A stretch of DNA of 64,000 nucleotides from Uloborus plumipes (lineage: Eukaryota; Arthropoda; Arachnida; Araneae; Uloboridae). Below, one piece after another: positions 10,616 through 21,775 of the stretch. The DNA lies in the NCBI GenBank assembly GCA_038373865.1, contig JAXGGA010001068.1, forward strand, positions 62,001 through 126,000. Reading direction: 5' to 3'. The stretch's first letter is position 1. The number at the start of each line of letters is the position of its first letter. The notes beneath the pieces are model-generated. The model searched no databases, was not told where the DNA came from, and was given only the letters and a program-made list of their open reading frames with translations. The position numbers and the translations under genes were made by a program.

Positions 10616-12885
10616 AAATAAGGAATATTCATAAGTACTTGTAACATAGTATATTCTCGTTTACGGAAATTTCTTCTGAATTGTTCTATTTGCGTTAGAA
10701 AGGAATGTTTTAAATCCAAGCAGAGCTACCTACCCCGCTTGATGAAATAGCCATTTTGACACGAAAAAAATACTCCAATAAGCAGGATATTCCATTATCC
10801 AGAATCAAAATAGTGCGTTGTAGTGTTTTGGTACATTGAAAAAAAATTTATTATATTAAGAGGTTATTCCTTTAAACAATATTCTAATAAGCAGGCTCGA
10901 CACAGATAATAAGCGTTGCTTAAAGTTCATCGTAATCATTAAAAAGCTTTTTTTTTCCTGGAACTATACTGGATCTTTAAATTATACATAATGTGTTGTC
11001 ATAAATTTCCAAACTGAACAATCTGCAAAAATGTGGTTGCTTGTAATTTTATGTTTTATGCTCATTGGGATTAAGGGTCTTATTAGGAGATACTGCACCT
11101 GAATACTCTTTCCCTGATACTCTTTCCCCAAATACGCAAGTACGTAATTTATGAATGTCCTACCATGCAACTTGACGACAGTTCTTTTCCCATGAAAAGT
11201 GTTCAGCCTCAATGGCGGGAAGAGATATCTTACAACGGAGGGATGATTGATTTTATTAAGTATCGTTTTTACACATCTTGGTTTACAAATGTTGCCCTCA
11301 TATGTTTTGGACTTCAGCAGCGAAAAGTATCCTAAGGTGAGTCCTAAATCTCCTTTCTGCTAGTATCAAGGATAGTCTAAAATTGCCTTCTTTAAGTTTT
11401 AGTATAAAAAATTTCCCAGTGGTGAGTCCTTCAAGAGAGGGCCGACCGCCCCCATCCTTGTATTCGTCCCTGCCCAGCCTTATCCAATCTTAGAGTACTC
11501 TAGCAGTCCTAATACAATGTCAGTGCCTGAAAGCTTCGGTTTCCATGACAAACGCATCTCGGATTTTCGTAGTTTCGATACTTGGGGGATTAAGAAATAC
11601 ACATTGAAGTTGGTGGATTGTTTTACATTTTTATGAAATTATCATTATTATTCAATTTTATTCGTTTGCTGGATGATTTTAAATCCAAATTCAACTTTAG
11701 TGGTTTTTGCTGTCTAATTCATTCAGTTGACTTAATTCTTAACCTTCGGTTCAAGTTTAGAAATTTCTGTGGCGCTAACGTTTTTTCAAAATTACGATCG
11801 CATAACCGTAACTCTGTCTAAATTTATTATGGTTGAGCCACAAATTAGGCAAAATCATTATGGATAGATTAAGTAAAATTTGTGCAAACAAAACCAGTTA
11901 TCGTTATTTATAGAGAACGTCAATTTTATTTTAAGTTTTGAGTTTTCTCTGCACTAAAATATTATCATTTTTCATGTGCCGTTAAGAAAATACATTTTAC
12001 TTTCATATTAAAACATGAAATCAAAAATAAAAATTTTCTGTTTTTTATTTGTTTTAAATGCACTATTTTATTGTAACTTTCATAGATATATCATATGTAG
12101 TGCCAACAGTTTTAGCTTTCATATGATTAGCTAAAAATAAACATAGCGCATTTAGTTAATTAAACAAGCACTCAAAACAACGTGTTCGATAAATTGTAGC
12201 CGCTAAGTCTTTGTTTATGGTTCAATTTTTAAAAATTATGCATGTACAACAAAGACTACGAAAGATTTTTCTTAAAGGAAAATCTCTCCAATAAATAATT
12301 GCCTCTCCTGAATGCTTACAGAATTTTAAAATAAAAATGTGTACAAATATTACGAAACTCATTAGCAGCAATTTTAGAAAAATTACATTTGTCGAATAAT
12401 GTTAACCTTCTTGTAAAACTAATCCAATAAATTATCGTTTCAAACGGCAAAAGATTATGCTGCTTTCTCCAAAACATTAAAACAAAGGTATCTTGACTTT
12501 TCACTTGACTTAATATGTTACTTAATTACTTAAAAAACTAGACAATTATTCTTGAAGTAATGTGACCTTATTCAGTTGTTTGAGATTTTAACTTTGTAAA
12601 CAATGATTTCTATAACAGCTATCGTCATTTTCCCCCTTAATTAAGAGGTTATCTTCAGGTTACTTCAATGATATGACTTTGATATTCAGGTTTTGTGTTC
12701 AAATTTTTTTTCCGTAACTATAATTAATGCACAATGATATTTCCACATAAAAAACTTTTCTAAAATGCAAGTGCCTTTGTTTTCTGCTTTTGTGCTGAAA
12801 CAAAATCTTACAGCTACAAATTTAATAACTATATTTCATTTTGTAGGCGCTGATTTCAAAATTATCTCATAAGCTTAATCTAATG
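10616..12885. other. AT-rich stretch, no supported gene
   Basis: Frames at 10982-11212, 11618-11821 and 12316-12504 are short and lack recognisable domains. No tRNA or long inverted repeat seen. Confidence 0.4.
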
Positions 12886-13386
12886 TATCTGAGCAGGGGT
12901 GCCCATCCCCCCCAAGCTCAATGGCGCAGATCCCCCCCCCAAAAAAAAAAATTTTTTTTCACAACCCTCTTGTGCTTTTTATTTTTACCCCACTTTTTTA
13001 TTTTAGAATTTTTTTGAAATATTATTTATTTATTTTTTAAATTTATAACTATTATTTTTTATATGTTATTAATTTTTTAAAAGTTCGAATTATGAGCAAA
13101 ATAGAATCCTTCTTTTTCCGTTTCAGACGTTCCAAACACACACACACGCACGCAAAATAAATAAACAAATAATAATAAAGAAAATAAAATAAATAATTTA
13201 AGTTAAAAAATAAATTCATGAAGAATTTTTATTTAAAAAAATCCGTAAATAATTTTAATTAAAAAAAATCAATAAATAATTTAAATTAATAAATAAATTA
13301 GTTTAAAGAAATCCCTCCCCCCCCAAAAAATTTTAATGGCGCAACTAGCGCCATAATCCCTCCCTGTGAGCACCCCTGTATCTGAG
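12886..13386. mobile_element. hAT-type MITE with perfect 8-bp target duplication
   Basis: The 485-bp element (12894-13378) has ends CAGGGGTGCCCA and, reversed, CAGGGGTGCTCA, fitting the hAT terminal pattern YARNG. It is flanked by an exact 8-bp duplication TATCTGAG (12886-12893 and 13379-13386). The interior is low-complexity: C-runs, A-runs, an ACACACGCACGC stretch, and AAT-rich sequence. A phrase AATGGCGCA sits inside each end. There is no transposase frame, so it is non-autonomous. Confidence 0.9.
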
Positions 13387-16379
13387 TATTAACATGAATT
13401 TATTCAGCAAAAAAATGATGGCAATCAAATTAATATTGTAAATTATGAGAAACATTAAACCAAAATGTAACAAATATACAAAACTATTGCTAAAACGAAA
13501 TTTTGTTAGTGACATTTATGGTTGCTGACACAGTTAATACAGAATTAAATTGATGCATTGGTTTTAATTTTTGGGTGCGTACGTGTCCTGCACTGCCTCT
13601 TATGAAGAAGCAAGCGAATGCTGATTTCACCTAAGTACACGGAAAGGGGTGGGGTTGAACATGTCTTTTTTGTTTCAGTTATTCTCAGCAAAAAGGTTTT
13701 TGTGCACAAAAGTCGTTTAGGCAGTTTGATAGGATGTATAATGATTTTTTTAAATTTGAAAATTGAAAATTTCAAGTTGATAGAAAGTTGTCACTATACT
13801 CACATAGTCACTAAAAATTTTATTTTCAAATTGAAAAATATTTAGGTCTCCCGGGATTAACTTGAAATTTCAAGTTTCTTGTAGTTTAGTAAGTTGTAGT
13901 TTAGTGTAAGTAACTTGAAGTTTCAGTCAAACCGATGATTTTTTCAAACAAATTATAGCGCAAGGAAGAGTAATTATTTAAGTACAAAAATAGACTACTT
14001 AAGGTGTAATTTATCAACAAAAATATATTATAGCTTGAATTTAACTTTTAGGTTCCCAGGAATCGTTATGAAAAATTTTACATTTTTGCCATTTAGTCAT
14101 ATTTTTAGATCATTTGCTATTCCTTCAGAATAACTTCTATTATTATATTTAATGGTACAAACATTGCAGTACAGCGTTTTGAAATAGCGATATTATTACA
14201 GTAAAGAGATTTATAAGTTGAGCACCCTCAACAATTGCTGTAATTTCTTGAGCTCTATTACCTTTTTCTTTGAATTATGATTTTACCTAAAAATGTTTAC
14301 ATCCGAAGCTGTTTTTCCCGTTTTTGAATTAATATCGTTATTTGGGCCAAGTTGACACTGTTTGGTAATAAAACCCGTGGGTTTTTAAACGTTTTTTTCT
14401 CAAAAATGCTTAGAAATTATCATGAGAACTAAAAGGAAGAAAATGTCACAACAAGCATTTGAATGAGTGCATTTAGGAATTAAGTTAGTTATTATTTAAC
14501 TCGGACTGGAATTTCAAACATTTTTTGAGATAACTACCCCAGCATAGCAACTTTTAAGATATCAATTTATTGCCTCGTCAACATAAAAACATACTCATTA
14601 CGGTGAACTTAACCCATGTTGCTTAACACACTTTGATTTTTTTTTTATTTTATGTACGATATAAGTTATGTCAAAAAGGTTTTCAAACCATTAGTTGGTA
14701 GAAAACTAGATGCAGGAGTACATGAAATTGTAGTTTGATACATAATATTAGTAACAAAAATTAGGAAAATAAAAAAGTAAAATAGGTATTACTATATTTC
14801 TGTTATCTTTGGCCGTTCAAGTTAAAATAAAAACTAACAATAAAACAAATATTATGGGAAGTTTTAACCAAAGAAAAAAGCATAAGCCTTTAAATAACGA
14901 CTAGACAATAAAACATTTTTTTTCTCTCTTAGGTAATAAAATATTCAGCAGCCAATATCCTTCAAACAATGTAAATAGCACGAGAAAGGAATAAAGGATT
15001 AGTCACCAATTGCCAAGTCGTTTCGATTTCATTTCACTTATGCTTTAGTATTCCAATGACATTTTTCAAGCATAATGTAACACGTGAATAAGTCAGTCAT
15101 GGCATTAGAAATAGTTGGGAGTAGCCACTTACAAATTTTGATTTAGAAGTAAAAAGATAAAAAACTAGTTTAAAAGTACTATGTAGTTTTTTTAATCACT
15201 ACTTTTAAGCTGTTTTTTACGTCACGTAAATGAATCATTTAATTCTTAAGAATAGATTTTTTAGAAAATGGAGATGGGAAATGTAAAAGCTCTTGAATTT
15301 AATAAACGCCTCTTGCATTTTCGATGCAATGCTGATTTTTATTGATCATGTTATACTGCGCTTTTTTCAAAAATTTTTATTCATATGGTTAAAATCATTC
15401 ATCCTTAAAGTCTTATATACGTTATCAGGGACAAAATGAGATCTATTGCTTTTGAAAGAGCATAATATGCAATCTATTTTAGCTCTTATTTCTTATATGT
15501 GGTACTGTTTCCTCCTTAAAAAGAAATATTGCTTACACAACAGACAGAATTTCGGGGCGCATACACGCATGTAACAAAAGTAATATTTAATTTTTCTGAT
15601 TCTAATTTTTCTCACTTTGAATGATTAGTAAACTCAAGCTGGGAGCTGCTTCCAGCAAAAACTGTCCGCATATTTTTTCACATCATTTTGTAATGCTTCA
15701 AAAATAAATTTTTATGGACAAGATAAAACACTGAATTCACATTGAATTAACGCTTCAAAAAACCTATCATAGTTCACGTTAATAAAACATATTCCTCATA
15801 TCCCTCTCTACTGTTAATTTATTTTAAAAAACAAAAATTGCCATGTCTTGTTCTCCAAATCCAAATTACTTGGACCAGGTAGGTTTCTACATTCCTACAG
15901 AAAAAAGCTCATGAAAAACTTTTATAGAAAATGTAAGCATATTTGGAACATGCTTAAATACCTTTGCAGAACATTCACAGAAAACGTATTTTTTTAGTAC
16001 ATTTTCTTCAGATTATTGGAGACAAAATGAAGATTTTTTCTGTTTTCTAAAAGTTTTCAGGAATCTTTAGAAACAACTCCCCCCCCCCCCTCTCACATTT
16101 TCTCAAGATTATATTTAACAGGGATGCCTCTAGTTTCACTTTTTTCTCAAATAATTTAACTTTTTCCCAGAAGAAAAAAGTTTCTCTAGGCAAAAATTTC
16201 ATTTTCCATACTTCTTGATATTCGATCTCCTCACGCATAACTGCGATTGTAGAATGGCTGCTGTGGATGACTATCTGAGATATTGCACACAAGAATGTCG
16301 ATATGCGTCGCAATATGACTAAAGAGCGTCTAGAGGCTAACATTCTGATCTAAGGAAGTATTTAAGAAGCGTCCCCGGT
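13387..16379. other. AT-rich stretch, no supported gene
   Basis: Short frames without recognisable domains (e.g. 13545-13775, 16047-16343). A poly-C run near 16080. No RNA genes or transposon ends identified. Confidence 0.4.
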
Positions 16380-16800
16380 CAGAAGATCATGTTGCATTAG
16401 AGTCATGCCATAGTGACTAACGTAACATTCAGAGCTGATTTTGTAACTGTTTTTACTTGTAACTGAAAGGATAAAAAATATTTTTTAGTTATGCTGGTGG
16501 ATTTACAATGTACATGGTATCTATGTAACTTTTCTGCTAAGAATTTAAAACAAAATTACTGACAGTAGATATTTTTTCATCCAAAATAGCAACGTGCCTA
16601 ACGTAACATTTTTGCAACCCTGAAAATTAATGCTCATGGTGTGAGGCAAACATTTCTCAAAGTTAAGAAAGTGTTAAAAATTGAATGGTATATTTATTAA
16701 ATCGTAATTTTTTTTTAGTCTTAAGTGTCACTTTTACTCAGGATGGCGTGTGACTAACGTGACTTGACTAACGTAACCATCTAATATTTCAAGCAGTAAG
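16380..16800 (+). repeat. Region with repeated TGACTAACGTAAC motif
   Basis: The 13-mer TGACTAACGTAAC or a one-to-two-base variant occurs at about 16414, 16595, 16752 and 16766, all in the same orientation, in otherwise AT-rich sequence. I found no inverted ends. It may be part of an unrecognised non-autonomous element. Confidence 0.5.
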
Positions 16801-17808
16801 CACATTACAAACTATTTATTATGGCTAATCTCAGTGATAATTATAATACTTTTTCAATTTTTTAAACTTCTTATGTTGTATGATTTTTATTTATTTAATT
16901 TTTGCTACTTTTTATCACTTCTATATTCATTTTTCTTTGGCTGAGGTAGATATTTCTATGGAATGACCCATTAAGGTTGCAAAATATAAACAATTGTGTA
17001 ATTATTTTTCTTTTTCATTTTATAGTTTATTTTAAATCTAAAAATTTAATTAATACCTTTTTCTATTTGTTGTACTTTTTGCCATTTTATAATTTGTTAA
17101 GTTTGAAGCTACACTGAAACTAACAGACCAGTAGTTATGTTTAAACTTACAATTTTTTTTTGTTTTAAAATTAGGCGATGTGCGGGAATGTGTGCTATTT
17201 TCAAACCTAATTCGAAAATAGCAGCCCATAAAAATGAGCAATGTATTTCACAAAAGAACTTATTGTGAAATATTATTTTCCATTTTTTGCGTACATTTCT
17301 ACTTAAAGGGGACGGGTGTTTAGGCATTTTGCTCCATACCATGGGACAAAGTGATGCGTTTTGAATATATTTTAAATTAAATATTTTCTATGAAGAAATA
17401 AAAAAACTCGAATGCATTCACCACTAAAGGAAATATATAATGAATAATGAATTAATTAAAAATAAATGAAATTAATCAATGCTTAAACAAATTTATAAAT
17501 GAATAAATGAATTGGTAAGATATAACTATCTTGCGAAGGTTGCGTAATTACGTGTAGTTTTATTATAATCAAAATGTGGATGAGAATTGTAAACATATGC
17601 GATATGTAAGTTATTTCAGTTGTTGGGAGAATCAGACGTTGTCAGAAAACTGGAAGCAATTAATTCGGGGATGAGAGAAACAAAAATCTTTCTGCCACCT
17701 ATACACTAAGGCATCTAATATAGTTCATTATATACGTGACTCCCCCCCGTTTTTTTTTCTTTTTTTTCTTTAAATTCATCTTTCTTTTTCACACGTACAA
17801 GTTATTTA

Positions 17809-17839
<31 letters not shown>

Positions 17840-18130
17840 TAATTGTATATGTGTATTTGAAAGTTTATATTTATATGTCATGTTTATGTCAAGAATCTGT
17901 TGTACGTCGAAATTTACTCAAAATTTTTGTTCAAAATATGTACTTTTGATTTTTAAATAAATGTCTCAGAGACCCATACAAAACCGGTTAATCTAAGCAA
18001 ATTGGAAGGTACGGGGGTCTCTGGGGTGCTAAATGGCTAAATGCCGCCTATACACTGAAACGTATTTATATATTTAAAAAAAAAAACGATACACTTATTT
18101 GTATTTAAAGATTATTAACACTATAAAGAC
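16801..18130. other. AT-rich stretch with (ATT)n microsatellite
   Basis: Contains an (ATT)n run at about 17808-17840 and the phrase CCTATACACT twice (17699 and 18048). No supported gene. Confidence 0.45.
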
Positions 18131-18203
18131 ACTTGAAGGGCCAGAGGGAAAAAAGATGAAAGTCACTTTATCGTCAATTTTGAGATATTAGCCCTATCTA
18201 GGG

Positions 18204-18493
18204 TAGGGTGGGTCGAAAAAAATCGATATTTTTTTTTCGGATCGTAATACCGCGGAAAAGTTGCTAAATGGTATGACTAAAAAGAGGAAAAAATATTAAA
18301 ATTATCGGATGTTATCTTCCGTTCGCGCATGAGCTCTAAAGTTTTGAAAAAAATAAATTTTTTTGAAAATTTGTAATAATTTTTTTTTTTACGATATTTA
18401 ATATGTAATAGTGAAAAATGTCATCTACGACACACTAATAAAGTAATATAAAAATACCGGTATTGCACTTCAACATCTTCCGTTCGCGCACGG
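18204..18493 (+). repeat. Left long terminal inverted repeat
   Basis: Pairs with 21290-21589 at high identity apart from homopolymer length changes. It contains the motif CTTCCGTTCGCGCATG at 18316-18331 and again at about 18477-18492, candidates for transposase binding sites. Confidence 0.9.
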
Positions 18494-18876
18494 ACATCCA
18501 AATATAGCCAAAATACAAGAAAATCGGATTTTTGTCCTATTTTCTTTTCATGTATAGTTACAGATATCAATAATGTAATACCTAATATCTGATTATACAT
18601 GTTCTGATAGTTAAAGAAAAAAAATTCAGACGTAATTAGGCTTGGTTTTTCGATCGCGCACAGCGATACAAAACTTACTGTCAGCGCCACTAGCGGGTCA
18701 ACGACCCACGCCGCGTCACGTGATACCCCTCTCCGCTGCAGACAGCCATTACAGTGGTCCGCCGCGCCATTTTGTGCGCCAGTCTGCTGTTGTCTCTTGA
18801 GTGCGGTGGATGAGTTGCGTAGTGTGTGTTCCAAATTTCATATTTCGGTGTAGTTTTTTGAACAATTGTGCAATGA
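18494..18876 (+). promoter_or_regulatory. Leader region of the hAT-like transposon
   Basis: Between the left inverted repeat and the transposase frame lies a segment whose second half (about 18650-18830) is markedly richer in G+C and CpG than its surroundings. It includes a fifth, diverged CGATCGCGCA motif near 18653. It presumably holds the promoter and 5' untranslated region. An out-of-frame ATG at 18873 overlaps the chosen start. No specific promoter element could be named. Confidence 0.4.
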
Positions 18877-21156
18877 ATGATGACATTATCAAAGACAGTG
18901 ATCACTAGACAAGAATTCGAGTGTCCGTTTTTCGGTACACCAAGAGACTTGCCGCCTAACAAGCTCCCTACAGGAGAGGACGTTCTTCGATGTTTATCGA
19001 ATGAGAGGTATAATTTAGCAGTTAAAGTAAACAACAAAAGAGTTAGTTTTGGACAAGTAGCCAATACAGTAGCTTTCAAAATAGTGTGTTTGTACAATAG
19101 AGCATCAATTCCCACCGTAAGTGATAAGAGAGTAGTACAACTGTTGACTACACTGCATGACAAGTATTATAGTTTAAGAAAATCTCATACTCGAGACAAA
19201 AACAAGGAAGTCTTTAAGAGAAACCTTGATGGTTTTAAGAAAAAATGCTGTTTGCTTTTTGACATTGCGGCATGCAAATGCCCCATTGCCCTTGAATGTA
19301 CCTGTCATAAAACACCGGATCAATGCCAGTGTATCTGCTCAATAACTTGTACTTGTGAAAAGCTTAAAAAAATACCTTTACTTGAGCTGAAATTTATCTA
19401 TTCACTACGCACTCACGGCATTGGCAAAATTGGAGGTGTGGACTTAAATGAAACAAAGAAACGTGCCAAATCTTTACAGAGGAAATCTCGTTCCAGCTCT
19501 TCAAAACCAAAAGTAGATGTCCAAGTTTCCGAAACTGAACAACGTGATGAATCCTTGCCCTGTGACGTTTGCAGTGACAGTGACCAAGAATTCATACCTG
19601 AATCTCCAAAAAAGAAATCCGGTTGGCAAATGAGGATTAACCTTAAATGTACTGCATTAACTAGTGATCGGTACGGTGTTTCCGATCGTGCTACAGCAGC
19701 AATAGCCTCAAGTGTTTTGCAGGACTTTGGCGTGGTAACTAATAGCGACAATTCACAATTAGTTGACAAGTGTAAAATAAGAAGAGAAAAACACAATGTT
19801 AGGGCTGATTTGTCCAGTTCTATAACAGAAAATAAGCTAATTGGGCTATATTTTGATGGCCGTAAAGACGACACTATTGTGGTACAAGAGGCACATTCAG
19901 AACGATTTAAAAGAGTGGTAAAGGAGGAACATTACGTGCTTATACAAGAACCTGGTAATATATTTCTGGGACACGTGACCCCGAATTCAGGAAGTGCAGA
20001 GGATATTGCGACCTCTATTATATCCTATTTGACAAGCAATGACATTTCTTTGGACGAATTAGTCGTTATTGGCTGTGATGGCACCAATGTTAACACCGGA
20101 TTGAAAAACGGTATAATACGCCGTATTGAAACACACTTAGGTAAGCCTCTGTAATGGGCAGTTTGTCTTCTTCATTTTAATGAACTACCCTTCCGCCATT
20201 TATTTCAGTATTTAGATGGTAAGTCGACCGGGCCAAATTCTTTGAAAGGACCGATTGGTGAGAAATTGATCAAATGTGAAACACTTCCAGTAGTGCAGTT
20301 TGAAAGTATTGATTGCCAAATCCCTGAGATAGACAAAAAAACTCTTAGTAAGGATCAGAAGTATTTGCTGGAAATATCAGAAGCGATTAAATCAGGTGAA
20401 TGCCCAAAAGATTTAACAATCAGGGATCCAGGACCTTTGTCTCACTCCAGGTGGCTAACAACAGCTAACCGTGCTTTAAAACTCTACATTAGTCAAGAAA
20501 ATCCAACTGCTGAGTTCCAGGAAATAGTAATATTCATTCTGAAGTCATATATGCCGATGTGGTTTTGTATTAAGAAGACCAAACTTTTTACTGATGGCCC
20601 TAAGCTCGTGCACCAATCTATTGAAACCTCAAGATATCTTAAAGATGAACTCAAAGCTGTAATTGACCCAGTTATAGAGAGAAATGGGTTCTTTGCGCAT
20701 CCAGAACATGTTATGATTACTATGACTCAAGATCCCAGAAAACATATAAGAGAACTGGTCCTCCGCCGCATCATTAAGGCAAGAGAAAGAGATCAAAAGA
20801 GGAAAACAATTCGAACGTACGTGGCACCTAAGCTAAACTTTTCCGCAACAGACTACACGGAATTAAATGATTGGACAAACTGTCAATTTTCTTCGCCGCC
20901 TCTATTGAAAGATGTCACTGATGATGAACTTAAAACCTACATCAAAACAGAAGAAGTTCCGAAGTGGGAAATCCTATCACAGAAGATGCCAGTCCATGCT
21001 CAAGCAGTGGAGAGAAGCGTCAAGTTGGTGAGCGAGGCTTCTGCTAAGGTTTGCGGATCTGCAGCTCGAGACGGGTACATAAGAACGACACTTAAGTCAA
21101 GGTCCACGATGCCAGCCTTTGATAATAAAAGACAGTTCAAACTACCAGACATGTAA
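18877..21156 (+). pseudogene. hAT-like transposase, one in-frame stop
   Basis: A 759-codon frame, continuous except for TAA at 20152-20154 (codon 426), predicted to be a nuclear DDE-type transposase of the hAT kind. Residues 133-159 form a Cys-rich cluster (nine Cys in 27 residues), possibly a zinc-binding DNA-binding module. It is followed by a basic Ser-rich linker near 195-215. Candidate catalytic positions: Asp327 (YFDGRK), Asp401 (GCDGTNVN), a C-x-x-H at 430-433 like the hAT CxxH, Arg525-Trp526 (SRWLTT) like the hAT RW, and Glu712 (QAVERSV). The start ATG is the first of two in a row. No BED finger or standard hATC tail is evident. The stop lies between the second Asp and CxxH, so the first 425 residues alone lack half the active site. 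I recall similar unnamed proteins in invertebrates but cannot confirm this here. Confidence 0.85.
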
Positions 21157-21289
21157 TCTATTCGTAAGTGAAATATGTACTTTGTATTTATTGGATAATA
21201 CATCAATAATATGTTGAAGCTTGTATATATTTATTTTTCCTAAGTCCACATTTTTGAGGTTTTCAACACTTTTTTGCTATTTTTACAGC

Positions 21290-21589
21290 CCATGCGCGAA
21301 CGGAAGATGTTAAAACTCAATACCAGTATTTTTATATTAATTCATTAGTGTGTCGTAGATGACATTTTTCACTATTACATATTAAATATCGTAAAAAAAA
21401 AAATTATTAAAAATTTCCAAAAAAATAGAATTTTTTCAAAATTTAATCAAACTTTAGAGCTCATGCGCGAACGGAAGATAACATCCGATAATTTTAATAT
21501 TTTTTCCCCTTTTTAGTCATACCATTTAGCAACTTTTCCGCGGTATTACGATCCGAAAAAAAAATATCGATTTTTTTCGACCCACCCTA
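21290..21589 (-). repeat. Right long terminal inverted repeat
   Basis: Complement of 18204-18493. It carries two reversed copies of CTTCCGTTCGCGCATG (about 21290-21306 and 21462-21478). Confidence 0.9.
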
Positions 21590-21775
21590 ATCTAGGGGCT
21601 ATGAAAGACTAGTTTCATCTGGTAGAACAAGGAGGGAAAATATGAGAAGCGATCGAAATGTGCATGAAAACTCGAAAAACTACATAAGGAGCTACGAGAA
21701 ATCCAACTTTGTTCATCGTTTTTCTCGAAATCGCTTTTTGGTCACTTTCATCTTTTTTCCCCTGGCCCTTCACTT

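Larger units (their letters stand above)
18196..21597 (+). mobile_element. hAT-like DNA transposon with about 290-bp inverted repeats
   Basis: A 3386-bp element (18204-21589) flanked by an exact 8-bp target duplication ATCTAGGG (18196-18203 and 21590-21597). The ends begin TAGGGTGGGTCG, fitting the hAT YARNG terminus. The inverted repeats extend about 290 bp, far longer than the 5-27 bp common in hAT elements. A GC-richer leader (about 18650-18830) precedes a single long frame, 18877-21156, encoding a transposase-like protein broken by one stop. Inferred superfamily: hAT or a hAT-related lineage, from the 8-bp duplication, the end sequence and the order of protein motifs. Confidence 0.88.
18131..21775. 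mobile_element. 243-bp MITE interrupted by the hAT-like transposon
   Basis: Outer inverted repeats GAAGGGCCAGAGGGAAAAAA (from 18135) and its near complement ending at 21771 share about 31 of 35 bases and are flanked by ACTT on both sides. Removing the 3394 bp of inserted transposon plus one target copy leaves a 243-bp non-autonomous element. A relative with GAAGGG ends and the same TTTCATCT phrase near its right end lies at 29428-29665 (238 bp). Confidence 0.75.

Noticed and set aside
18690..19163. 157-codon minus-strand frame at the 5' end of the hAT-like transposon
   Set aside because: Antisense to the transposase and its GC-rich leader, with no recognisable motifs.
20131..20161. Short intron removing the stop in the transposase (GTAAGC...GGGCAG)
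   Set aside because: The GT-AG interval would be only about 22 nt, too short to splice, and would remove residues next to the CxxH motif; a point mutation is simpler.
18204..21589. Sola- or P-type transposon
   Set aside because: Considered because of the long inverted repeats and unusual protein, but Sola uses 4-bp targets, and P-type elements carry a THAP finger that is not evident here. The exact 8-bp duplication, TAGGG ends and CxxH/RW motifs fit hAT better. Not excluded without a database search.
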